A stretch of 64,000 nt of DNA from an uncultured Lachnospiraceae bacterium (GTDB lineage: Bacteria; Bacillota; Clostridia; Lachnospirales; Lachnospiraceae), in assembly GCA_947625755.1 (NCBI GenBank), contig CANQPJ010000008.1, forward strand, positions 1 through 64,000. The letters run 5' to 3'. A program made the translations under genes and the position numbers. The notes beneath the pieces are model-generated. The model did no database searches. It was not told the origin of the DNA and worked only from the letters and a program-made list of their open reading frames with translations. How positions within the stretch are numbered: the stretch's first letter is position 1; each line of letters begins with the position of its first letter. Shown here in pieces: positions 35,154-45,129 of the stretch.

Positions 35154-36281
35154 ATGAGCAAGCTGATTTTTGACAGAGGAAATTTTGCTGATTTCACCTC
35201 GGTCTCAAATATTTTTATAGATGAATATATGCCAAAAGCAAACGGTGAATTTATTAAAATATATCTTTTATTATTACGCCTTGTGAATACAGGATGCGAC
35301 GACTTGTCCATTTCAATGATTGCGGACAAGTTTAATATGCTGGAGGCAGATGTTGTCCGTGGACTGAAATTCTGGTCAAAACAGCATCTGTTATCCTTGT
35401 CTTTAGACTTGGATGGTAATATCAGCGGCATAAAATTAGAAGCATTAAATTCCAACCGGTATATTGTCAGAAAATTTTCCGGCAAACCGGAAACATTGGC
35501 GGCAGCTTCCGGCGAAGTGCTTCCTGCTGCTGTTCCAGCCACATCAGGCGTAATTGTTCCTGTTAAAAAACGTTACTCTGCCAGAGATATTTCCTCATTT
35601 TCAGATAATGAAAATTTCTCACAGCTGACCTTTTTAGCAGAAACCTATCTGGGAAAAACATTAAATACTTCTGATATTAACTCCATTCTTTATATGCTGG
35701 ACGATTTAAAACTGGATTCCGGTTTTATCGAATACATTATGGAAACGTGTATTTCCTCGGGGAAAAAATCATTATCCTCCATAGAAAAACAGGCAGTGGA
35801 TTATTTTAAAAGAAATATTAACAATATAGAAGATGCAAAAGCAGATGCGAAATTACATATGGATATTTGCCAGAGCATTTATAAAGTCTTTGGACTGGCT
35901 CCAAAAAATCCTTTAAAAAAAGAAATGTCTTATATAACAAAATGGAAAGATGACTTTGGATTTTCTGATGATATTATTATAGAGGCATGTGAGCGGACAA
36001 TGGAATATACGCATACCGCCAGCTTTCCATACGCGGACAAAATATTACTTGACTGGTCAAAAAATAAAGTGACCTCCATGGATGACATTAACAAATTGGA
36101 CCAGCTTCATGCAGAGGATAATCAAAAAAAATATAACGCTAAACCGCATGGGAAAACAGCCGCCCGTCCCAAAAATGCAAAGAAATTTGAAGAGCGGGAA
36201 TACGACCATGCCGCACTGGAAGAACAGCTTCGAATCAGCCGCGATAAAAAAATCCGTGCAATGATGTCTGAAGATGAATAA
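35154..36281 (+). CDS. DnaD-domain replication initiation/primosome protein
   Basis: A 375-aa protein. The N-terminus has a winged-helix DDBH1-like region (about 20-105, FIKIYLLLLRLVNTG, ISMIADKFNMLEADVVRGLKFW). A linker is followed by a DnaD-type DDBH2 domain (about 155-225, LTFLAETYLGKTLNTSD, FIEYIMETCISSGKKSLSSIEKQA) and a second similar segment (about 237-310). The C-terminus is basic. Together with the next gene it should load the replicative helicase. GGAAGAGG precedes the ATG. Confidence 0.88.
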   Translation: MSKLIFDRGNFADFTSVSNIFIDEYMPKANGEFIKIYLLLLRLVNTGCDDLSISMIADKFNMLEADVVRGLKFWSKQHLLSLSLDLDGNISGIKLEALNSNRYIVRKFSGKPETLAAASGEVLPAAVPATSGVIVPVKKRYSARDISSFSDNENFSQLTFLAETYLGKTLNTSDINSILYMLDDLKLDSGFIEYIMETCISSGKKSLSSIEKQAVDYFKRNINNIEDAKADAKLHMDICQSIYKVFGLAPKNPLKKEMSYITKWKDDFGFSDDIIIEACERTMEYTHTASFPYADKILLDWSKNKVTSMDDINKLDQLHAEDNQKKYNAKPHGKTAARPKNAKKFEEREYDHAALEEQLRISRDKKIRAMMSEDE

Positions 36282-36359
36282 AAATACCAGAACATAACCG
36301 GTTATATTGACCGCAATTAAAAAATGAATGTGCGAATATTTCGCCTATTGGAGATTCAC

Positions 36360-37352
36360 ATGGGATTAACCAGAGAACAATTTGATATTATTTACAACAA
36401 ATATAATGACAAACGCCTAAACAACACCATTAGGCAGAACAACCGGCTTCAGGATATTTATGAAAAAATTCCTGAAATTAAAGAATGTGATTTAGAAATC
36501 AGTTCTTTGAGCATCACTGCTGCCAGAGCCGCTTTGAATGGAGATACTTCGTTAAAAGCCGGATTAAAAGATGACATTGCCCAGATAACTGAAAAAAAGA
36601 AAGCGCTTCTGCTTTCCAACGGATACAGCAGCGATTATCTTGACCCTGTCTATGACTGTGGTTTTTGTCAGGATACCGGATTTATCGATGGCAAACCCTG
36701 CGAATGTCTTCAAAAAGAAATCACCCGTTCTCTATACACTTCTCCGGAATTAGAAGATATATTACAACGGGAAAATTTTGATACATTTAACTTTGATTAT
36801 TATTCTGACAGTTTTATTGACGAAGCTTCCGGAACATCGGCTTTGGATAATATTGAAGCTGTAGTTGATTATTGCCAATATTATGTAAAGCACTTTGAAC
36901 AAAAACATGGAAATATATTATTTTACGGCAAAGCAGGTCTGGGCAAAACCTTTCTGATAAACTGTATTGCAAAAGAACTAATCGAGCAGTCTTATACTGT
37001 TCTATACTTATCTGCCATAGAATTTTTTGATTTACTGTCAGGACTGACTTTTAAAAAAGAAAATTCTTCCTTTTTTGGTCAGATTACCATGCACGAATTA
37101 TTACAGTGCGATTTATTAATCATCGATGATTTGGGAAGTGAAATGGCTAATTCTTTCACGGATTCCGCATTGTTTGATTGTTTAAACAACCGGCTTATAC
37201 ATCAAAAATCTACCATTATTTCTACCAACTTATCTTTGGAGGAATTAAAACAGTCCTATTCTGAAAGAATTTACTCCAGAGTTCTTGGCGGGTACATGAC
37301 GTTTAAGATTTTTGGTGATGATATAAGAATAAAAAAACAGACTTCTAATTAA
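36360..37352 (+). CDS. DnaC/DnaI-type helicase-loader ATPase
   Basis: A 330-aa AAA+ protein. The N-terminal helical region contains CGFCQDTGFIDGKPCEC (about 100-116), likely a zinc site. It is followed by Walker A FYGKAGLGKTFL (about 189-200) and Walker B LLIIDDLGSE (about 255-264). This fits helicase loaders such as DnaC and DnaI. I start it at 36360 (MGLTREQFD), where TTGGAG lies 7 nt upstream; the ATG at 36324 has no SD. It is close after the DnaD gene, probably one operon. Confidence 0.9.
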   Translation: MGLTREQFDIIYNKYNDKRLNNTIRQNNRLQDIYEKIPEIKECDLEISSLSITAARAALNGDTSLKAGLKDDIAQITEKKKALLLSNGYSSDYLDPVYDCGFCQDTGFIDGKPCECLQKEITRSLYTSPELEDILQRENFDTFNFDYYSDSFIDEASGTSALDNIEAVVDYCQYYVKHFEQKHGNILFYGKAGLGKTFLINCIAKELIEQSYTVLYLSAIEFFDLLSGLTFKKENSSFFGQITMHELLQCDLLIIDDLGSEMANSFTDSALFDCLNNRLIHQKSTIISTNLSLEELKQSYSERIYSRVLGGYMTFKIFGDDIRIKKQTSN

Positions 37353-37379
37353 CACTTTTTACACATGGAGGAAAATCGA

Positions 37380-38549
37380 ATGGCTATCAAAAAATTCATT
37401 GAATCAATTCCTGTAGGACCTCTTGCTATCGTGGCGCTGCCCGGAAGCAAAGCGTTAGGTGAAACCGTGGATGCGTATATCTCTGACTGGAGAAGCGAAC
37501 GGATTGAGGCAAAGGAATCACCGATTACTTTTAAGGGATATGTAAAAGATTCCTACTTACTGAATGTATGCACGCCACGTTTTGGTACCGGCGAAGCAAA
37601 ATGTTCTTTAAAAGACACGGTCCGGGGAACCGATCTTTACATCATTGATGATATAACCAATTACAGTATCGAATACACTGTCTGCGGTCACAAAAATCAT
37701 ATGTCTCCTGACGACCATTATGCCGATATTAAAAGAGTAATTGCCGCAGCTGCCGGCAAAGCCAGAAAAATTACGGTAATTATGCCTTTTTTGTATGAGA
37801 GCAGACAGCACAGACGTGCATCGAGAGAGTCCATGGACTGCGCGGTTATGCTTCAGGAATTAGTGAACATGGGCGTAGACAACATTCTTACATTTGACGC
37901 ACATGATCCCCGGGTAAACAATGCAATCCCTATCAGCGGTTTTGAGTCGATTATGCCCACATACCAATATATTAAAAATCTGCTGAAAAATGTAGATGAC
38001 CTTGTAATAGATGATGACCATCTTATGGTTATCAGCCCGGATGAGGGCGCTATGGGCAGGGTTGTATATTTTGCCAATGTGCTTGGAATTAATATGGGTA
38101 TGTTCTATAAACGCCGTGATTATACACAGGTTGTAAATGGAAGAAACCCGATTGTGGCACATGAGTATCTGGGAGAATCTGTAGAGGGCAAAGATGTATT
38201 AATAATAGATGATATGATTTCTTCCGGCGATAGTATGTTAGATGTTGCAAGACAGCTGAAAAAACGAAAAGCCAACAGAGTATTTGTCGCTTCAACCTTC
38301 GGACTGTTCACCAATGGTTTAGAAAAATTTGATGCTGCCTATGAAGAAGGGCTCATCTACCGTGTTATGACTACCAACTGTATTTACCAGACTCCGGAAC
38401 TTCTTTCAAGAGAATGGTATATCAATGTTGATGTTGCAAAATATACCGCATTATTTATTGACCGGTTAAATCATGATTCTTCTATCAGCGACCTGCTGGA
38501 TCCATATGAAAAGATTCAGAAACGTGTGGAAGCATATAAAAACAGATAA
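37380..38549 (+). CDS. prs: ribose-phosphate pyrophosphokinase (long form)
   Basis: A 389-aa PRPP synthetase, which makes the precursor for nucleotides, His, Trp and NAD. It has FLYESRQHRRASRES (about 140-154), NILTFDAHDPRVNNAIP and the PRPP loop VLIIDDMISSGDSMLD (about 272-287). It is about 70 residues longer than the usual enzyme, a type I associate with Clostridia. GGAGGAAA lies 5-8 nt before the chosen ATG at 37380. It is 27 bp after the loader gene, likely the same operon. Confidence 0.9.
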   Translation: MAIKKFIESIPVGPLAIVALPGSKALGETVDAYISDWRSERIEAKESPITFKGYVKDSYLLNVCTPRFGTGEAKCSLKDTVRGTDLYIIDDITNYSIEYTVCGHKNHMSPDDHYADIKRVIAAAAGKARKITVIMPFLYESRQHRRASRESMDCAVMLQELVNMGVDNILTFDAHDPRVNNAIPISGFESIMPTYQYIKNLLKNVDDLVIDDDHLMVISPDEGAMGRVVYFANVLGINMGMFYKRRDYTQVVNGRNPIVAHEYLGESVEGKDVLIIDDMISSGDSMLDVARQLKKRKANRVFVASTFGLFTNGLEKFDAAYEEGLIYRVMTTNCIYQTPELLSREWYINVDVAKYTALFIDRLNHDSSISDLLDPYEKIQKRVEAYKNR

Positions 38550-38556
38550 ATATAAA

Positions 38557-38607
38557 AAGTGCTATTGATATAGAGATAATATCTGATACTCAAAATCAAT
38601 AGCACTT
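38557..38607. terminator. bidirectional terminator between prs and the YhaN-like gene
   Basis: AAGTGCTATTGAT pairs with ATCAATAGCACTT, with A and T runs at the ends, between two convergent genes. Confidence 0.8.
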
Positions 38608-38610
38608 ATT

Positions 38611-40512
38611 TTATAATTTAATAAAATTGTGTTGCAGTTCCAGTTTGTCTGCCATTACTTTTTCCCTTGTATGGCAGGAGAATAAAATTACCTGCTCCAT
38701 ATTTTCAGCCATAAATTTCAATGTGTTTCCCATACGCTTATTGTCATACATGACAAAAGCATCATCCAATAAAATCGGTTTTTTATCTTTGTCAAAGATA
38801 ATATCTGCTGCTGCAAGGCGAAGAGCCATATATACCTGCTCTATTGTTCCCTTGCTGAGCTTTAATGCCGATATAAGAGCTTTTTTACTATTAATCGTAA
38901 TATTTAGCTTTTCATCAATCGTCAGTCTGTTATACTTGCCATTTGTAATTTTACTCATGTAATATGAAGCTCTCTCATTTAATTTTTTACCAAAGCTGTT
39001 GCGGATTTCACCGGCAATATCTTCAATGCTTCTTTTTGCTTCTTCAATGGCTTCAATCTCCATTTTGGCATTTTGAATATTCTTAAGTCTTTCCTCCAAT
39101 TCCTCGATGCGTTTTTCGGTCTGGATGTCATTTTCCTTTTTCTGCTCCAAAGCCCATCTTGCCTTTGAAATCACATCATTTATTTCTCTTTCTTTTTCTT
39201 CAATCTCTTTGATGTCCTCACTATAATCTTCTGCGTCTGTCTCCCATTCTTCTTCTTTAAGAATCTGTTCCTGCGTATTATTTAAAGCCTCTCTCTTACT
39301 ATCGAGCTGACGCTTTGTATACAATTCCTCATGTTTGGCTGCCTCCAGCCTGTCTAATACCAGCCTTAACTCTTTTAATGCTTCCAGTTTCTTCTTTTTC
39401 CGCTTCTTATTCATGTAATATCTGATAACTGCAAGTAACAGACACACAATCGCACCACACAGGCATACTGCCGGTTTTATCCAGTATTCCCTAAATGCCA
39501 GAAACTGAATACTTCCCATCGCAAAACCTATGGCAGCGCCAATGAAAGCTAATGCCATAATAATAAATGCAACCGGCATGTTGCTGCGGTTAATCACCTT
39601 GTCATAAAGATTTTCCATCGTCTCGCTGTTATCAATACCTTTTTCCAGCATTTGCCTTTCAAGCTCTGCTTTATGCTCTTTTATTTTGTCTAATGTCGCC
39701 GTATTTTTTTCCACATCCGAAGTATAGCTCATAACATCCTGATATAGTTTATCCTTCCGGCTATTATGTTTTTCCAACTCTTCCAGACGTTTTTTATCAA
39801 GCGTAGAGAGTTCTTTTTTTCTTTCTGAAAATCTTGCTGCCGTTTCTTTTTTCTGTTCGACAGATGCAATAATAGTCTGCTGTTCCCTTTCTGATAATTC
39901 CAGCTGTTCCTTTGCATTATTCAAAGATTTTTGTATTATTTCCTCCTGACCTATCTTGTTGTCCTGCATTATTTTCTTTTTCTGGGCGTCCAAATCGGCA
40001 AAAGCTTCTTTGATGTTTATTTCCATGGACTTTGTCGAGCCAAGATTTGCAGCATAATTTTTTAATATCACCTCAAGTTCTTTATCCGTGGCGCTTCCCA
40101 GCTGACTGATACTGATTGTATTATAGTAACAGCTTTCATCAAGCCCCATAAACAAATCATCAATTTCTTCCGGAGAAAGTTCCACTCCCATATCCTCATT
40201 AATAACTTTAAAGGATTTATACTGCCTGCTGAAATTTCTCTCTATTCTATATGTAACACCGTCATTTTCAATACGCATCATGCCCTGATAATTAGACGGA
40301 TTATCCCAAGGCTCATATTTACTGTATAAATCTTTTCCGCTTGCCTTGCCCCTTTGCTTTTCTATTCCGAAAAGCATTCCCCGGATAAACGTGTGAAGGG
40401 TTGTCTTACCGGCTTCATTTTCTCCGTATATAATATTTAATCCCGGCTCTAATGGCAATGATTTATGATTGAATTTACCAAAATTCGTTATCTGTATATC
40501 TTTAATAATCAT
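38611..40512 (-). CDS. YhaN/SbcC-like ATPase with two membrane segments in the coiled coil
   Basis: A 633-aa SMC/Rad50-like ATPase. It has Walker A YGENEAGKTTL (about 29-39), Q-loop-side helices, two long coiled coils (about 175-310 and 370-505) and the C-terminal signature LSKGTIEQVYMALRLA with Walker B ILLDDAF (about 555-591). Where Rad50/SbcC has a zinc hook, this protein has two hydrophobic segments (about 312-333 and 345-367), as in Bacillus YhaN, so it is probably membrane-tethered. It pairs with the adjacent nuclease. GGAGGA overlaps the end of that gene. Confidence 0.88.
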   Translation of the reverse strand: MIIKDIQITNFGKFNHKSLPLEPGLNIIYGENEAGKTTLHTFIRGMLFGIEKQRGKASGKDLYSKYEPWDNPSNYQGMMRIENDGVTYRIERNFSRQYKSFKVINEDMGVELSPEEIDDLFMGLDESCYYNTISISQLGSATDKELEVILKNYAANLGSTKSMEINIKEAFADLDAQKKKIMQDNKIGQEEIIQKSLNNAKEQLELSEREQQTIIASVEQKKETAARFSERKKELSTLDKKRLEELEKHNSRKDKLYQDVMSYTSDVEKNTATLDKIKEHKAELERQMLEKGIDNSETMENLYDKVINRSNMPVAFIIMALAFIGAAIGFAMGSIQFLAFREYWIKPAVCLCGAIVCLLLAVIRYYMNKKRKKKKLEALKELRLVLDRLEAAKHEELYTKRQLDSKREALNNTQEQILKEEEWETDAEDYSEDIKEIEEKEREINDVISKARWALEQKKENDIQTEKRIEELEERLKNIQNAKMEIEAIEEAKRSIEDIAGEIRNSFGKKLNERASYYMSKITNGKYNRLTIDEKLNITINSKKALISALKLSKGTIEQVYMALRLAAADIIFDKDKKPILLDDAFVMYDNKRMGNTLKFMAENMEQVILFSCHTREKVMADKLELQHNFIKL

Positions 40513-40515
40513 ATA

Positions 40516-41574
40516 TTAGTCCTCCATTGCATCTATTAATGCCTTTGTGCCATAATACAATGTTTTTTTGTCCAAATCATTTAAATAACCTTTGTTTAAA
40601 TATTTTCCGATAAACATTCCGAGAATATTATCGTGATTGTCCTGATATAATTCTTCAAAATCAAAATCAGGAACTGTTTTGTCATCGATTGATACAATGT
40701 TACCTATCCCACTGATGTCCAAAACATGAATCTCAAAATCCGGGTCTCTATACCCGTCAAGCGTAATCTTAAACATATTTTCTTCGCCATTTTCCTGCAT
40801 AAGCTCAAGCAGTCTGTGTCGAATCTCCATATTTGTCACGGTAGGAGTCACTGTAAAGTCTATTTCTTTATAGATACGTTTTGCAAAAGGAACAAATTCC
40901 AGTTCTAATTTATATTTGTTTAGTTCCCCATATATGTAACCCCTCTCGCCAATATCATTCATGTCAATAGGCTCCAGAGAACCGCAATATGCCATTCGGC
41001 TTTTCTCATCTATATCCGGCTTGTGGATATGTCCCATGGCAACATAGTCAAACCCCGACATTGCCAGCTTTTTCCTGTTTATCGGAATATGCTTTTCATC
41101 ACCACCATGGGCAACCAGAATATTAATCTTATTTATATCATCTACAATAATATGATCGTAAAGATTTTCCTGTATTTCCGTCTCATGATAGCTCAACCCA
41201 TAGATACAGGTATTCAGTTCCTCAATATCAATCTTTGTAATATTTTTATCTTCTATAAAAATGACATTTTCACTCCACTCAAAGCCCTCATAAAATGAGC
41301 CTTTTTTTATGGCGTCGTGATTTCCTGCACATATAACCACCTTTGTGTCCGGAATGGTAGATAATAAATAATCAACCTCTTTGATTTCCCTAAGCAATGG
41401 CTGTCTGTGAAACAAATCTCCTGCAATAATTAATAAATCTACAGGGTCCATCTTAATTTTTTTAACTAATCGTTCAAATGTTCCCCATAATTCATCGCCT
41501 CTGCCGGCAGCCCACTCTCTCTTACTTTCAGGCTGGGCTCCCAAATGAATGTCTCCTGTATGTATGAAACGCAT
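40516..41574 (-). CDS. YhaO/SbcD-like metallophosphoesterase (DNA exonuclease subunit)
   Basis: A 352-aa calcineurin-like phosphoesterase. HTGDIHLG (6-13), IIAGDLFHRQP (about 48-58), CAGNHDAI (about 80-87), VAHGGDEKHIP and MGHIHKPD supply the two-metal site. This is the Mre11/SbcD/YhaO family, which forms a DNA double-strand-break processing complex with the ATPase encoded next to it. GGAGGAACT precedes the ATG. It is the first gene of a two-gene operon. Confidence 0.9.
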   Translation of the reverse strand: MRFIHTGDIHLGAQPESKREWAAGRGDELWGTFERLVKKIKMDPVDLLIIAGDLFHRQPLLREIKEVDYLLSTIPDTKVVICAGNHDAIKKGSFYEGFEWSENVIFIEDKNITKIDIEELNTCIYGLSYHETEIQENLYDHIIVDDINKINILVAHGGDEKHIPINRKKLAMSGFDYVAMGHIHKPDIDEKSRMAYCGSLEPIDMNDIGERGYIYGELNKYKLELEFVPFAKRIYKEIDFTVTPTVTNMEIRHRLLELMQENGEENMFKITLDGYRDPDFEIHVLDISGIGNIVSIDDKTVPDFDFEELYQDNHDNILGMFIGKYLNKGYLNDLDKKTLYYGTKALIDAMED

Positions 41575-41739
41575 AGTTCCTCCTAAATTTATAACTCATC
41601 TTTTCTATTTTAATCCGATTATTAGTATAGCATTAATAGAATGTACGGTCAAATAACTACATCTCTTTACAAAACCTCTTTACAGGAATAAAATTAGTTC
41701 TGTCAGGACAATTTAATATTATATTATAAGGAGGTATTT

Positions 41740-42855
41740 ATGGACGAGAGAATAAAAAAATTAGCATACAATTTAGTAAATTATTCCGTCAAGGTTCAAC
41801 CGGATGAAAAGGTTTATATTCATTATATCGGAAGCGCTACAAAAGATTTGGCGCGTGCTTTGGTGAAGGAAACTTATGCTGCAGGTGGTGTGCCTTTTGT
41901 GCATTACACCGACACAACTCTTCAAAGGGAAGTTTTGCTTAACTGCACCAAAGAGCAAATGGAGCTTATGGCAGAAATTGATGCCAAAGAGATGTCTGAA
42001 ATGGATTGCTACATTGCAGTCAGGGGAACAGATAATATTGCAGAATTATCAGATGTTCCGGAAGAGCAGATGAACTTCTATGAAACAATTTATCAGACAA
42101 AGGTTCATCATAACATTCGCGTTCCAAAAACAAAATGGGTGGTTCTTCGTTATCCAAACTACTCTATGGCACAGTTATCCAATATGTCTCTGGAGGCATT
42201 TGAAGATTTTTATTTTGATGTCTGCACTATGGACTACAACAAAATGGGAAAAGCAATGGAAGCTCTTGTAGAGCTAATGAATAAAACCGACAAAGTTCAC
42301 ATGACAGGACCGGGAACAGATATTCATTTCTCCATTAAAGACATTCCTGCAATTCCTTGTGCAGGAAACATGAATATCCCTGACGGAGAAGTTTACACCG
42401 CTCCTGTACGGGATTCCATTAACGGAACTATCAGCTATAACACACCAAGTGTTCTTCAAGGCTTTACATTTGAAAATATTAAACTTACTTTTAAAGACGG
42501 TAAGATTATAGACGCTGTCGCAAACGATACAGAACGCATCAACAAAATTTTTGATACAGATGAAGGCGCCAGATATGTAGGTGAGTTTGCCATTGGCATC
42601 AATCCTTACGTGACAAAACCAATGAAAGATATTTTGTTTGATGAAAAAATTATGGGCTCCATTCACTTTACCCCCGGAAACTGCTATGACGAGGCGCCAA
42701 ACGGCAACAAATCAGCTATCCATTGGGATTTAGTATGGATTCAAACACCGGAATATGGCGGCGGTGAAATTTATTTTGATGATGTTCTTATCAGAAAAGA
42801 TGGAAGATTTGTCATTCCACAACTGGAATGCTTAAATCCGGAAAATCTAAAATAA
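41740..42855 (+). CDS. M29 family aminopeptidase
   Basis: A 371-aa cytoplasmic metallopeptidase of the AmpS/PepS/thermophilic aminopeptidase family that removes N-terminal residues from peptides. NIPDGEVYTAPVRDS holds a metal-binding Glu (about 211); GEFAIGINPYV, MGSIHFTPG and SAIHWDLV supply the other conserved Glu, His and Asp positions. AAGGAGG lies 7 nt before the ATG. It is a monocistronic gene with its own terminator. Confidence 0.93.
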   Translation: MDERIKKLAYNLVNYSVKVQPDEKVYIHYIGSATKDLARALVKETYAAGGVPFVHYTDTTLQREVLLNCTKEQMELMAEIDAKEMSEMDCYIAVRGTDNIAELSDVPEEQMNFYETIYQTKVHHNIRVPKTKWVVLRYPNYSMAQLSNMSLEAFEDFYFDVCTMDYNKMGKAMEALVELMNKTDKVHMTGPGTDIHFSIKDIPAIPCAGNMNIPDGEVYTAPVRDSINGTISYNTPSVLQGFTFENIKLTFKDGKIIDAVANDTERINKIFDTDEGARYVGEFAIGINPYVTKPMKDILFDEKIMGSIHFTPGNCYDEAPNGNKSAIHWDLVWIQTPEYGGGEIYFDDVLIRKDGRFVIPQLECLNPENLK

Positions 42856-42867
42856 CATACGACATCT

Positions 42868-42918
42868 AATAAGCAATGCACAATAAAAAAATCTTGCTGT
42901 GCATTGCTTATTTTTTCT
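42868..42918. terminator. bidirectional terminator after the M29 gene
   Basis: AATAAGCAATGCACA pairs with TGTGCATTGCTTATT and is followed by TTTTTC. It also serves the convergent 42919-45036 gene. Confidence 0.85.
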
Positions 42919-45036
42919 TTATTCTTCATTGTAGTTTTCTTCAAAGGTCCAGATTTTTGCCCCTTTATCATTTACTACCAAACCAAACGTCTCTTTTGCG
43001 GCGCGCTCTGCTTTCTCCCGGCTGTCATAAATTCCCTGAAGTTTACCATAAGCATAAACATAAAACTTCTTTCCTTTCTCACGGACAAATTCAGCTTCCA
43101 GCTCTGTACTGCTGTCAAAATATGTCTCTCCCAAGCGGTTGATTTGCAAATCTATGTTGGCATCCAGATTATTTATAAACGCTAACGCAAGCTCTTTCAT
43201 TTTTATCTCATCCATATAATAGCTTGATTTCGCAACTGCCTGTTTTTCTTCCAGATTATCTAATAACTGTTCGTCTTCCAGTTTTTTATCTTTTTTCCAC
43301 CGCTGAAAACTAATGACCGTCTCCGTTACCTCTACATCAGACAGTATCACGCCCGGTTTTTTATAAGTTTTTATTTCCTTCAGGTCTTTGTCGACAATTT
43401 TTAACGTATTCATCGGAAATCTACGATATTTCCTTGTCGGTTTTACATCAGCCACCCCGTATACCAGATTGTCTCCTGTATATCCGCATACCGTAACTTT
43501 TTTTCCGCTTTCTTTGATTTCCTGCTTCTTTCCGTTAGACAGATTTACAATGGTTATGGTGTCACTGCCATATAAACTGCCATCGCTGTTGTATGCTATG
43601 ACATTTCCGGCGCTGCTTACTACACAGCTTCCTTCCTCAATATTTTCAACCATGGTTCCCCATTCCTTGGTCTTAAGATTTGCAAAATAAATTGTATTGG
43701 ACAGCATAATATACACTGTTCCGTCACCTTCATAGCACAGTTCATTCATTTCATTCTGCAATATCTGTGTCGGTTCATCACATGGAATAAAAGCAGACTC
43801 TTTTGCAGAATTATTTTTTATACTATAGTTCATAACGGAAATGCCATTCTTACCTACATGCGTATCGCTGGGACTATAACCATATATCAGATATTCCACA
43901 TCTCCCTGATTGCTTACTTTTAATACTTTTGTTTTTGTTTTATAAAGAGCTTCCACATCAATTGCATTGAGTTGATATACCGGATATATTTTTTTTCTTA
44001 ATATGTCCATTGCATAAACATCACCATTTATTTCGTAAGCTATAAACTGACCGTTATCGCTTTCTACATGCTCTGTTTCACTTTGTTTTTGTATTCCCAA
44101 ATCAATAAAAGCATTCCCTACATTATTCTCATTACAGTCCCACTGCTGGTTTACTTCGCGGTTGTATGACAGCACATAGTTTTTCCCCTGGTAACTCCAT
44201 ACGGTAATGGTCTCCGAAACATTGTATTTTTCTTCTTTCTTTTGCGCGTTTGTCGCTTTAATTTCATACGTCAGTGTATATGTTCCTGCCTGCCCGTTAT
44301 CCTTCACACAAATATCTTTCATGGAGACTTCCGTCTTGACCGTTTTTTCAGGTCTTAACGTCTTCCATATTAACATACCGATATTGGATCTGATTGTAAC
44401 CTGTCCAAGGCTGTCACTGGCATATTGGGAATTCGGTTCCAGATATGCCGAAAGTTTCATGCCTGTTTCCTCACTGAACGTATCATCACTAAACTTCTTT
44501 GCAAATGCGATTTGTTTTGGAACAAAATCCTCACCAATCACCATCGCTCTTGTATAGTAATTAACTTTTTTATGCTTATCCGTGACAATCTCAAATTTCA
44601 AAAAATATTCTTTTCCTTCTTCCATAATTCCACTTGCTTTGTAGGAAACAAGAATCTGGTCATTATCACGCTTCCACTTTTTTATTTCACCATTGTCAAT
44701 TAATTTATCTTCTTCCAAATCTTTTAATTCATAAGATATGGATTTAATCTCATTGTCATTGACTGCAATCTTTAAAGGAACACTATGATCGGCAGCAATC
44801 GGAATGATAACATCACGCATATGATTTTCTTTCATATCCATTGTATATCCCTCAATTTTTCCTACAACTTCTTTGCCATAGAAGACCTGAATCAAAGGCA
44901 CTGCAATGCTGCTCTCTTTTGCCTTTTCCTTTTTTTCGTTATTATCTGTCTGTTTCATTTGAAAAACTACAGCCATGGTAATTGCTGCAATTAAAATCAA
45001 TAAAATCGAAACAACTGCTATCACCTTTTTTTTCAT
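42919..45036 (-). CDS. membrane-anchored extracytoplasmic protein of unknown function
   Basis: A 705-aa protein I do not recognise. It has a single N-terminal membrane segment (about 4-26) and then an extracytoplasmic body. Residues 60-290 are beta-rich and Ig-like. Residues 300-620 show repeated short strands with NGDVYAMDI, DGTVYIMLSNTIYFANL and NVIAYNSDGSLYGSDT, suggestive of a beta-propeller. A small C-terminal module (about 660-700, KFYVYAYGKLQGIYDSREKAERAA) has an SPOR-like look. I start it at 45036 because AGGAGAG lies 6 nt upstream. It follows glgB in the same direction after a perfect palindrome. Confidence 0.65.
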   Translation of the reverse strand: MKKKVIAVVSILLILIAAITMAVVFQMKQTDNNEKKEKAKESSIAVPLIQVFYGKEVVGKIEGYTMDMKENHMRDVIIPIAADHSVPLKIAVNDNEIKSISYELKDLEEDKLIDNGEIKKWKRDNDQILVSYKASGIMEEGKEYFLKFEIVTDKHKKVNYYTRAMVIGEDFVPKQIAFAKKFSDDTFSEETGMKLSAYLEPNSQYASDSLGQVTIRSNIGMLIWKTLRPEKTVKTEVSMKDICVKDNGQAGTYTLTYEIKATNAQKKEEKYNVSETITVWSYQGKNYVLSYNREVNQQWDCNENNVGNAFIDLGIQKQSETEHVESDNGQFIAYEINGDVYAMDILRKKIYPVYQLNAIDVEALYKTKTKVLKVSNQGDVEYLIYGYSPSDTHVGKNGISVMNYSIKNNSAKESAFIPCDEPTQILQNEMNELCYEGDGTVYIMLSNTIYFANLKTKEWGTMVENIEEGSCVVSSAGNVIAYNSDGSLYGSDTITIVNLSNGKKQEIKESGKKVTVCGYTGDNLVYGVADVKPTRKYRRFPMNTLKIVDKDLKEIKTYKKPGVILSDVEVTETVISFQRWKKDKKLEDEQLLDNLEEKQAVAKSSYYMDEIKMKELALAFINNLDANIDLQINRLGETYFDSSTELEAEFVREKGKKFYVYAYGKLQGIYDSREKAERAAKETFGLVVNDKGAKIWTFEENYNEE

Positions 45037-45097
45037 ATAACTCTCCTGTTTTTCATCGTAAACTACCATATGGAAAATACTATCGTATGAAGTACTG

Positions 45098-45123
45098 AAA
45101 GGGCAGTTTATAAACTGCCCTTT
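45098..45123. repeat. 26-bp perfect palindrome between glgB and the next gene
   Basis: The half-site AAAGGGCAGTTTA is followed directly by its exact reverse complement. On the minus strand it is 7 bp after the glgB stop and has no T run. It may be a factor-dependent terminator, an RNA-stabilising hairpin or an operator. Confidence 0.7.
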
Positions 45124-45129
45124 AGTGAT

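Noticed and set aside
35154..37352. Prophage replication module (DnaD/DnaC)
   Set aside because: There are no phage genes nearby, and murC and prs flank the pair, so these are probably chromosomal primosome genes.
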